IMG/VR virus record: IMGVR_UViG_3300043449_000450
Location: 1-21,971 of that record
Strand: one strand, 5' to 3'
DNA length: 21,971 nt
From: a virus
The position numbers were made by a program, and so were the translations under genes. How positions within the stretch are numbered: position 1 is the stretch's first letter; each line of letters opens with the position of its first letter. The notes below the pieces were generated by a model. The model was given only the letters and a program-made list of their open reading frames with translations, was not told the DNA's origin and made no database searches. This document shows, piece after piece, positions 13,502-21,300 of this stretch.

Positions 13502-13905
13502 CCCTCACTGTCGATGCTGTGATCGACCACTACATTAAGCTGCGGGATAAGAAGGCTGAGCTTAAAGCTGAGTACGAAGCCAAGGCTCAAGGCGTTGAGC
13601 AGCAGATGAAGAAGATCGAAGCCTATCTCTTGCAGCAAGCTGATGCGCAGGGGATTACCAGCTTCAAGACTAAGAGCGGCACTGCCTTTGTTACCACTGT
13701 CGATATGGCTAACGTGGCTGACTGGGATGCGGTGTTGAAGTTCGTGCGTGAAAATGACGCATGGGACATGCTTGAAAAGCGTGTCAATAAGAACGCTGTG
13801 CGGCAGCGCATCGAAGCGACGAAGGCTGTACCTAACGGTGTGAACTGGGCATCCCGCCTAGACATTAACGTCCGGCGTCCTGCCGGTGGAGGTGATAGTG
13901 AGTAG
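13498..13905 (+). CDS. Coiled-coil phage protein linked to SNF2 helicase (135 aa)
   Basis: This soluble protein has a long N-terminal coiled coil (about residues 10-50) with a KAELKAEYEAKAQGVEQQM pattern, resembling the start of Gam-like nuclease inhibitors. A C-terminal half follows with SFKTKSGTAFVTTVDMANVA (55-74) and the conserved-looking RENDAWDMLEKRV. This two-part layout is common in phages beside replication genes, but I know no established function. AAGGAAGG lies 7 nt before the ATG, with an ATGA overlap to SNF2. Its end overlaps the next gene by 8 nt. A nuclease- or DNA-related partner role is a guess. Confidence 0.75.
   Translation: MTLTVDAVIDHYIKLRDKKAELKAEYEAKAQGVEQQMKKIEAYLLQQADAQGITSFKTKSGTAFVTTVDMANVADWDAVLKFVRENDAWDMLEKRVNKNAVRQRIEATKAVPNGVNWASRLDINVRRPAGGGDSE
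13888..13892 (+). promoter_or_regulatory. Ribosome site that decides a GTG start
   Basis: GGAGG lies 5 nt before GTG 13898. In-frame GTG codons at 13886 and 13892 overlap this site, so 13898 is the best start for the downstream gene. Confidence 0.5.
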
Positions 13906-14215
13906 AGGTCGTAACCCATTTCCGAACCCGTACAGCGGGGCTGTCGTGTCCGGTTGGAAAACCACACTGTCTAAAGTGTTTGGTATCCGGCAATCGAGCA
14001 ACGTAGTACGTACTGAGGAGAGTGTTGAAGAACTTATCAATCGCTCTTCTGAACTACTGTTCAATGTAGCCAAGATCGCCAACGGATTTATTGTCCTTAT
14101 CGAACTGTATGATAAGCACGATGACAGCCACCGGACGGCACACTACGTCAAAGATATTAGCGACGTTCCAGAAGTTATTGCGTCACTTACGGCGCAATAC
14201 AAACTAAAGCTCTAA
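13898..14215 (+). CDS. Hypothetical protein (105 aa, GTG start)
   Basis: This is an uncharacterised protein. A basic, Pro-rich head (MSRGRNPFPNPYSG) leads to a segment with heptad-like helices (about residues 40-62), then a strand pair (FIVLIELYD, HYVKDI) and a final helix (PEVIASLTAQYKLKL). No known catalytic or DNA-binding motif is visible. GTG 13898 is 5 nt after GGAGG. It sits between the coiled-coil protein and the candidate SSB, so it is likely in the same transcript. The function is unknown. Confidence 0.6.
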   Translation: MSRGRNPFPNPYSGAVVSGWKTTLSKVFGIRQSSNVVRTEESVEELINRSSELLFNVAKIANGFIVLIELYDKHDDSHRTAHYVKDISDVPEVIASLTAQYKLKL

Positions 14216-14227
14216 AGGAGGATATCC

Positions 14228-15175
14228 ATGAGCATGACTAACGTACCCGAAATCCCCGACCACATCCTTGCCCGTATGTCGAACCGCACTCCGCAGTCGG
14301 CAGCGTTGCTTGACCAGCTTCGTTCTGGCCTGTCGGCTGGCGGTGAGATGGTCCCTCGCATCTCCCTCAAGGGTGCCCGGTTCCGCATTAAGGATGGTGA
14401 CGCTGAGACCGTGCTGGACAGCACGTTCCTCGACGTTGTGATCGTCGGCTCCAACACTGGTATTGCTAAGAACTATTACGCCAAGGCATATGATGCCAGC
14501 GCTGAGGCCACTGGTCCTGACTGCTCGTCTCTCGACGGTATCTACCCGGTGGCTGACGCTCCGCATCCTCAGTCGGATACCTGTGCCGGTTGCCCGATGA
14601 ACGTGTGGGGTTCCAAGATCACCCCGCAGGGCCAAAAGATTAAGGCTTGCTCTGACAGCAAGCGTCTTGCCATCGTGTCGGCAGATAACCCGGATGGTCC
14701 GGTGTACATGCTGATCGTCACGGCCTCTGTGCTTAAGGACTTTAATGCGTACCTGACGCAGCTTGCTCGTCGTGGACTGTCGCCTGAGATGGTGCGTACT
14801 CGTCTGGCCTTTGACCCGAACGCTTCATATCCGAAGCTGACGTTCGCCCTGTCCGGTTATCTGGATGAGGCTGGCCTCTCGACCATTGACGAAGTTCTTA
14901 ATGATCCGCGCGTGAAGTCTGCCACTGGTGCCAGCCAGTTGGCTGCTCTCCCTGCTCCGGCTGCTGCTCCTAAGCCGTTGCTCGTGTCGGCTCCTACTCC
15001 TGCTCCGGCTGCTCCTAAAGCGGCTACTGGGTTTGGTGTGACTGCTGCTGCACCGAAGGCTGCACCGAAGGTTGCTCCTAAGCCGGAACCGGCTGCGGCT
15101 CCTGTTGCCGGTGGCAACGACCTTGCCGCTGAGATCGAAGCTCTGATGGCGGGCGGTTCCACCGACGATGCATAA
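14228..15175 (+). CDS. Candidate single-stranded DNA-binding-type protein with Cys4 site and acidic tail
   Basis: This 315-aa protein has the layout of an SSB although I cannot name its family. The N-terminal part (about 40-95) looks like beta strands with basic patches. A likely metal site uses Cys99, Cys119, Cys122 and Cys141 (PDCSS, CAGC, ACSDSK). Residues 235-295 form an Ala/Pro/Lys-rich linker, and the end is acidic (STDDA), as in proteins that recruit replication partners by their tails. AAAGGAGG lies 6 nt before the ATG, so expression should be high. It stands just before the primase-helicase. It could be another nucleic-acid-binding protein; the SSB role is inferred from layout only. 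Confidence 0.65.
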   Translation: MSMTNVPEIPDHILARMSNRTPQSAALLDQLRSGLSAGGEMVPRISLKGARFRIKDGDAETVLDSTFLDVVIVGSNTGIAKNYYAKAYDASAEATGPDCSSLDGIYPVADAPHPQSDTCAGCPMNVWGSKITPQGQKIKACSDSKRLAIVSADNPDGPVYMLIVTASVLKDFNAYLTQLARRGLSPEMVRTRLAFDPNASYPKLTFALSGYLDEAGLSTIDEVLNDPRVKSATGASQLAALPAPAAAPKPLLVSAPTPAPAAPKAATGFGVTAAAPKAAPKVAPKPEPAAAPVAGGNDLAAEIEALMAGGSTDDA

Positions 15176-15452
15176 TGCTGAGGCGATCCTAGCGGCCATT
15201 GAGTTGCTCAGGGTTAAGCTGAAGCTACAAGTCAACGACATGGCGGAGATATTCGGCGTGTCACGCATTGCCTACTACAAGTGGGTACGAGGCGGGGCTA
15301 TACGCCCCGCCCATGCGGCAGAGGTAGCAGTCTTTCTACGCAAGGCAGTTCGCGTCTTAAAGGAGCAGGACTTCCCCACCAGTGCGGAAGCCAGAATGAA
15401 ATCGTCAGACCGGGCGAAACGCCTACTTGAGCTAATGGATTTGTATGACTAA
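15168..15452 (+). CDS. XRE-like helix-turn-helix protein (94 aa)
   Basis: This small DNA-binding protein has a clear helix-turn-helix near residues 20-41 (QVNDMAEIFGVSRIAYYKWV), followed by RGGAIRPAH and a helix rich in Arg and Lys. The C-terminal tail is charged (SSDRAKRLLELMDLYD). It begins 8 nt before the stop of the upstream gene with only a weak ribosome site, so it is likely coupled. A GC-rich 8-bp hairpin lies at 15291-15311 inside it, and a terminator follows 7 nt after its stop. It is a plausible repressor or modulator, which is inference. Confidence 0.7.
   Translation: MHNAEAILAAIELLRVKLKLQVNDMAEIFGVSRIAYYKWVRGGAIRPAHAAEVAVFLRKAVRVLKEQDFPTSAEARMKSSDRAKRLLELMDLYD
15291..15311 (+). 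promoter_or_regulatory. GC-rich hairpin within the HTH gene
   Basis: GGCGGGGC (15291-15298) pairs with GCCCCGCC (15304-15311), an 8-bp perfect stem with a 5-nt TATAC loop. It overlaps the codons just after the helix-turn-helix (residues 42-48). No T-tract follows. It may pause transcription or affect translation, or be constrained coding sequence. Confidence 0.35.
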
Positions 15453-15459
15453 CGTCAGC

Positions 15460-15486
15460 GCGGGGGCTGCGGCCCCCGCTTGTTCT
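15460..15486 (+). terminator. Likely intrinsic terminator before the primase-helicase gene
   Basis: GCGGGGGC (15460-15467) and GCCCCCGC (15472-15479) form a perfect 8-bp stem with a TGCG loop, followed directly by TTGTTCT (15480-15486). This is the best intrinsic terminator of the window. It lies 7 nt after the HTH gene stop. It would fall inside the coding region if the primase started at ATG 15445, which favours the start at 15496. Confidence 0.7.
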
Positions 15487-15491
15487 GAGGG
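15487..15491 (+). promoter_or_regulatory. Ribosome site for the primase-helicase
   Basis: GAGGG lies 4 nt before ATG 15496, just after the T-tract of the terminator. ATG 15445 has no comparable site. Confidence 0.5.
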
Positions 15492-15495
15492 CAGC

Positions 15496-18357
15496 ATGGA
15501 TACCAAAACCTTCTTGGAGCGAGTGCTCCCCACTTCCGGCGAGTATGCCGTGTGCGTTATCGGTGCGCGTGGCACCAAGCATGGGTGGTTTCCTGACGTT
15601 GACAAACTTGCCAGTGTGGCGGGTGGGCTCAGCAAGCAGGGAGAGAACGTCTACTACGCAGTCGCTTCGTTCGACGGGCAGAAGCATCGTCGCCATGAGA
15701 ATGTGCAGCGCCTGAAGGCGCTCTATCTTGACATTGACTGTGGTGATGGCAAGCCATACCCCGACTGGAAAGAGGGAGTTAAGGCCCTCGGAATTTTTAT
15801 TAAGTCAAGCGGCTTGCCTCAGCCGATGGTCGTTAGCTCCGGTCGTGGGCTTCATGTCTACTGGACCTTGACAGAAGAACTTACCCGTGAGGAGTGGCAA
15901 CCTCTGGCTGATGGGCTCAAGGCTTTGACAGTGAAGCACGGGCTGCAAGCAGACCCGGCAGTGACGGCAGACAGCGCCCGCATTTTGCGACCTGTTGGGA
16001 CTATCAACCCTAAGAATGGCGCGACTGTTATACTTCTGCGGGATGCCCCGCCGGTCGATCCTGCCGCTATTAAAGATTTAGTTTCTATAGAAATTACAAC
16101 CCCGCAACGGCAAACTTATCAGCCAGCGCAGTCGAGTGTCATGGTCGCTGCCATGAGTGGGCTGAAGCGGGAGTATGATCCGGCTAACGCAACGGCTATC
16201 GCTGCAAAGTGCCAGCAGATTAAGTGGGGTATCGACAACCCCGCCAGCGTAGAAGAACCGTTCTGGTACGCCATGATGGGTGTGGCCGGGTTCTGTGCTG
16301 AGCCGGACCAAGTGGCTGCTGACTGGTCGAAGGGTTATCCGGGTTACGATAGTCACGCCACTGTGCAGAAGATGCAGCAGTGGGTGGGGCGGGCCACTGG
16401 CCCGACGATGTGCTCTCGCTTCAAGATGATGCGCGACACCGGCTGTGATGGCTGTCCGTTCGCAGGGAAGGTTACGTCCCCCGCTCAGTTGGGTGTGGTT
16501 TACAAGGAAGCCGAAGCGCCTGAGACTATCGAAGTCAAAGCGTCCAGCGCTGCGCCGCTCAGCTACTCACTTATTAATAACATTCCTATGCCCAAGCCGT
16601 ACAAGCGCACCTCCACTGGCATTGCCCGCACTGAGGATAGTGTGGACAAGATGGTCTGCCACTTCGATGTTATCGCTCTCAGCCACGGTAAGGATGAGGG
16701 GTTGGGCTATGAAGTTGCCCAGTTCATGTGGAACCGTCCTCATGCTGGCTGGTCGCCGCTGAACATGCGCCTATCTATCCTTAACCAAGGTGATGCCAGC
16801 AAGGACTTCGCTACCGCCATTGGCGATCAGGGTATCCTTCTCACGGGTAAAGAACAGCTAAAGGATTTCCAAGTGTTTCTCCGCTCCTATGCGCAGCAGC
16901 TTCAGCAGATCAAGTCGCTTAGCAACATCTACTCCACGATGGGATGGAAGGAAGATGGTAAGTACTTTGTGCTCGGCAGTACGCTGATGAAGAAGGAGCA
17001 GGATGGCAGCATTGTCACGGAGACCAGCACCCTCTCGGAAGTGCTTGCAAAGCGCGACCCCGGCTACGGCTTCAAGGGAGATCACAGCGAATGGAAGCGG
17101 TTGGTCTACTCTCTCGGTCACGCTAACTTGTCAGTTCATATCTTTGCCTTGGGCGTGTCGCTGTCCAACATCCTGTATGAGTTCACCGGCATCAAGGGTT
17201 TTACGATGTCGCTCTATGGCCCGACCGGGACGGGCAAAACGCTGTGCCAGTTGCTGATGCAATCCGTCTATGGCGATCCGACCAAACTGCACTACACCTC
17301 ACAGGCTACACAGAACGCACTGTTCAGCCGGATGTCGCTGCACAACTGCTTGCCCTTTACCATTGACGAACTGACCACGTGGGAGCCGGAGGATATCGTC
17401 AACCAGCTTTACATCACCTCGCAGGGCAGGGACAAAGACCGCCTGACCAAGAGCGCAGAGATGCGTGATGCTCGTACCTTCAGCGGTGTGGTCACGGTAT
17501 CTACTAACAAGTCACTGGCATCTATCGTGTTCGCCAGCAACACCCACACTGACGCGCTCATGGCCCGACTGCTTGAGCTTAAGGTTGCGAACCATCCACT
17601 GTTCGACGGCAACTCGGACTTCGGTAGGAAAATCCATAACTTCCTAGCCAACAACTACGGCCATGCTGGTCGGATGCTCATCGAAGAGTTCATGCGGATG
17701 GGGCCGGACAAGATCAAGGAAGATATCGCTGAGGCGATGGACCGTGTGCCCCGGATGTACAACACCAGCTTCTCTGGCACGGAACGCTTCTGGCATACCG
17801 GCTTTGTCCTTGCCCATTACGCAATGGAAGTTGCCAACCGGATCGGCGCTGTGAGCGTGGCGTGGGAGCGGCACTTTAACAGTGTCTTGATGCAGCTTCT
17901 CGACAATCGCACCGTGATGCTCGACAACCATAAAGATAACTTCGACGTTCTGGGTGAGTTCTCACTGGACCTTGCACCGAAGTCGGTCGTCGTCATCCAC
18001 ACGGATGGGTTCAGCCCTGTCATGGATAACACCCGCCAGCCTGTTGGCGGTGAGGTTCGCATCCGCTTCGACATCATGCGCAAGTCCAGCACAGACCCGT
18101 TCACTGACGGCACGATGATGATCGACAGGAGCTACTTCAAGCGGTGGCTTGCCAGCAAGGGTGTGGACTACAACACGTTCATGGCTGAGATGGCGCAGCA
18201 TGGTGTGGACATCACGCCTAAGGGTGGCAAGGGGACACTGACCCGAGACACCGGCACCCGCACTCCGCAGATACGGATTGTGCTGTTCGACCTCAAGCAT
18301 CCGGCACTGGCTGAGTTGCTGGAGAATGCGTCCCAGCCAGTGCCTGCTACGCCTTAG
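15496..18357 (+). CDS. Primase-helicase fusion (AEP primase plus DUF927-like helicase)
   Basis: This 953-aa protein probably opens the replication fork and makes primers. The N-terminal archaeo-eukaryotic-type primase part has the metal motif LDID (Asp79, Asp81), the SSGRGLHVYW motif (114-123, His120) and a third motif ADSARILRPVGTINPKNG (158-175). Cys306, Cys317 and Cys320 may bind zinc in the linker. The C-terminal ATPase is DUF927/superfamily-3-like: Walker A GPTGTGKT (575-582), Walker B TIDEL (622-626), sensor STN (669-671) and Arg691 as possible finger. The start at 15496 has GAGGG and sits after a terminator; the in-frame ATG 15445 adds a poorly conserved-looking Ala-rich extension. It works with the family A polymerase at 7691. 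Its stop overlaps the stop of the opposing gene. Confidence 0.92.
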   Translation: MDTKTFLERVLPTSGEYAVCVIGARGTKHGWFPDVDKLASVAGGLSKQGENVYYAVASFDGQKHRRHENVQRLKALYLDIDCGDGKPYPDWKEGVKALGIFIKSSGLPQPMVVSSGRGLHVYWTLTEELTREEWQPLADGLKALTVKHGLQADPAVTADSARILRPVGTINPKNGATVILLRDAPPVDPAAIKDLVSIEITTPQRQTYQPAQSSVMVAAMSGLKREYDPANATAIAAKCQQIKWGIDNPASVEEPFWYAMMGVAGFCAEPDQVAADWSKGYPGYDSHATVQKMQQWVGRATGPTMCSRFKMMRDTGCDGCPFAGKVTSPAQLGVVYKEAEAPETIEVKASSAAPLSYSLINNIPMPKPYKRTSTGIARTEDSVDKMVCHFDVIALSHGKDEGLGYEVAQFMWNRPHAGWSPLNMRLSILNQGDASKDFATAIGDQGILLTGKEQLKDFQVFLRSYAQQLQQIKSLSNIYSTMGWKEDGKYFVLGSTLMKKEQDGSIVTETSTLSEVLAKRDPGYGFKGDHSEWKRLVYSLGHANLSVHIFALGVSLSNILYEFTGIKGFTMSLYGPTGTGKTLCQLLMQSVYGDPTKLHYTSQATQNALFSRMSLHNCLPFTIDELTTWEPEDIVNQLYITSQGRDKDRLTKSAEMRDARTFSGVVTVSTNKSLASIVFASNTHTDALMARLLELKVANHPLFDGNSDFGRKIHNFLANNYGHAGRMLIEEFMRMGPDKIKEDIAEAMDRVPRMYNTSFSGTERFWHTGFVLAHYAMEVANRIGAVSVAWERHFNSVLMQLLDNRTVMLDNHKDNFDVLGEFSLDLAPKSVVVIHTDGFSPVMDNTRQPVGGEVRIRFDIMRKSSTDPFTDGTMMIDRSYFKRWLASKGVDYNTFMAEMAQHGVDITPKGGKGTLTRDTGTRTPQIRIVLFDLKHPALAELLENASQPVPATP

Positions 18358-21300
18358 AACCCGAGGGCGTCTGACAACTGTTCGACCACCGGCTTGTTCG
18401 CAGTGCCGGTGGACTTGAGGAAGCGCTCGACGGTCGGCATCTTGGCATCCTTGAGCGCCTTCTCGGCGTTCTTGCGGAAGTTATTAATTTCCAAGCCCGT
18501 ACCCTTGGCGGCTTTATTCCAAGCCTCGACTTCCCTGATGACTTCCATCATCGCCTGACGATCACCGCGCATCTGGTTTGCCATGCCAGCGCGGATGTAG
18601 GCCATGCGGAACTTGCCTGAAATCTCGTTGCGGTATGCGTCGTTCTGCTTGCCCATACGGACAACATCGTTCTGACGGGATGCTTGAGCCGGATAGAAAC
18701 CGAGGAGCCGCATCAGCACCGTGGTAGGTGCCATGTCCTTGCTAACCAGACGACCATCAGCCGTGACGATGGCACCGCTCTCAAGGTAGGCCCAGCTATC
18801 ACCGATGCTACGCAAAGCAGTGACAGGAGAGTTGCGGAACAGGTCGCGCAGTGAGGTGGTCTCCGGCTTACCGCCAAGAAGTTCAAACGGCATAGAGAGA
18901 ACGCCTGTGCCGAACGTAGCAGCGCCAGTCAGTGCGCCGTAGACAGGACCAAGGAAGCTCTCAAACTCACGGAGCTTATCAGTGCCGGGGACACCGGCAC
19001 CGCTGAACGGGAGGATGTCACCGTAGCCGATACGGGGGCTGATTGAGACGTTAAGAACTTGGTCAAGCAAGCCCTTGTTCATCACCGCACCCAAGCCGGG
19101 GACCATGCTGTCGAAGAACAGGATCATCTCCTGCTCCACGTTAGCCTTCGGAATGCCGAAGAAGCTAAGCAGAGTGTCAAGGATATCCATCAGGTCTTCA
19201 GCAAAGAAGATGCCCGACACGCCGGTCATCATCAGCAGGATCGCCAGATACTGAAGCCGAGCCTGAGGCGACATGTTCGCCATGAGTTCGATGGAGTTAA
19301 TGACGAACTGCTTGTACTGGAACGGGTACTGAAGCAGACCAGTGCGCCCAAGTTCCGGGCGGTCCATCACACCGTAGCGGCCCTGAGTAGCGTCGATTGC
19401 AGTCTCGGCAGTCCTCACCGCCGCAGTATATGCTGCCTTCTTCTGTTCCGCAGTGGGCGTACCGTACTTGGAAAGCTGTCGCTGGTACTCCAGACGGAAC
19501 ACAGCAAGCGCAGTGGTACGCCGAACATGTTGCTCAGCGTAGTTAAAGCCGGACATCCATACGTTCGCTGCCTTCTCGAGTTTGGAGTTGCGTCCGAGAG
19601 CCGATCCCATCAGGGTGTCCGCTTGAGCAGGGGTAAGCGAACCGGCTTCAGTCACTTCCTGTAGGAACGTAATCTCTTCTGCCGTGAGGTTACTAGTCCC
19701 CGGCTTGAGCTTCAGAAGGTACTCGTAGTCAGCAAGTTTGTAGTTGAGGGTATCCTTAAACGCCTTGCTCAGTGCGTAACCAGAGTTGCCCGAGCCGTAG
19801 CCAAGACCGAAGCCGTTCTTGGAATTGACGTAGGACATGTACGCCCAAGAGTTCGTCGGGACACCGGAGTACTGGAGGAACGCCGACGCAACGGAACCGC
19901 CAAGCTGAGCCAGCACGGCAAAGGAGCGGAGCTTGCCGCCGAAGCCCTGACCAAAGATCGCTTCCGATACTTCGATGAGTTCGCCACCGGAACGGTTGAG
20001 CGTATCCACCATGCGAATGGCCTGCTCGCGCTGCTTGTTACCACGGCCAAGGGTCTGGTATGTCTTGCCGTTAATCTTGACCCCGCCGAACCCTTCGCCG
20101 CCGTCACTAGCATCAGCAGAGTTCTTAAACTGAGTAGCGTACTTGGCGTAGTCCTTCTGCGCCTGACGACGGGTTTCAGGATCGGTCGCCGCTTTGATAG
20201 CCGCCTCAAGATCGCGCAGTTTTCTACGATCCCCCATCCACACCCTGTTATTATGCGGGAGGAACAGGTCATCCACCTGCGAACGGAAGCGGTTATTGGC
20301 CGCGACACTAGCGATGAAGTCAGAGAACCGCGACTGAACGTCACGTATGTTGGTGTTAAAACCAGCAACGCCGACACGCTGAAGGTTGCGACGAGCCGCA
20401 GCACCCTGCTCAGTAAGAAGTTTGGTGAGGGCTTTCTGCGCGTCTGCGTTGAGCGGCAGACCGATGTTCTCAATCGCCTTGATAAGCAGGAACGGGTTGA
20501 CCGTCACACGCATATCTGCGGAGTTCTTAACCGCACCTACTGTGGCAACTAGCTGAACAGACCGCTCATTACCTTCGCTGTCGAGCAGCACGGTCGTATG
20601 CGCCTTAGGGCCGAACTCCTTGTTCAGCACTTCCATTGCGCGACGAGCCGCGCCTTCGTTGGCAAACTCGTAGTACGGGATATCCGCATAGCTTTCGCGG
20701 CTCAGGTCAACCACGTTGCCCTTCTCATCGACAGCCACAACGCGCACGTAGTGGGTGCCGTCACGATCAAGCGGAGTATAGTGCTGGAGGATACCGGACT
20801 TGGCGTAAAGCTGGTTCTGCTCCAGCGCCTGACGCTTCGTTCCGCCCTGCTGAATAAACAACTTAAGCTGGTTAAGGCCCGTGTTGTCGAGCTTCAGTTC
20901 ACGCAGACGCTTAAGGTCTTTGATGATGTCATCGAACTCCGCAGTGCGGAACTTCTCGCTCGTTTCGCCTTCCTTACCTTCCAGCCAGTCCTTCAGTTTA
21001 AGCTCGCCATACTCAAGCGAGGCCACACGAGAAACCTCGTGGGCAAACTCATCAGCCAGCACGGCAGACTTCTTATCTAGCGTAACGACAAATTCGTCTT
21101 CGCTGACCTTACTACCCTTCATCATCATATCCGCGTACTTTTCACGGACACGCACAAGTAGTTCCATCACGGCATCGCTAGCGCCAGCCGTTTCCACGAG
21201 GAAGTTACGCGCAATCCCTTCCGTAGCGCGGGAACCGTCGATCTGGCTTTCCAAACGGATAAGCTGTTGTTCGATCAGCGTATCAACCATCTGGCTGTAC

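Noticed and set aside
15445-15495. Start of the primase-helicase at ATG 15445
   Set aside because: It would place a terminator-like hairpin and T-tract inside the gene and has no ribosome site.
16390-16404. Small hairpin CGGGCC-ACT-GGCCCG inside the primase gene
   Set aside because: Only 6 bp and fully within coding sequence, with no T-tract; expected by chance in GC-rich DNA.
18982-19000. 7-bp hairpin within the giant gene
   Set aside because: It lies in coding sequence for a Gly/Pro turn, with no terminator context.
19769-20473. 234-aa minus-strand reading frame within the giant gene
   Set aside because: It is very rich in Arg, Ser and Thr, typical of an alternate frame; the giant-gene frame is open and protein-like.
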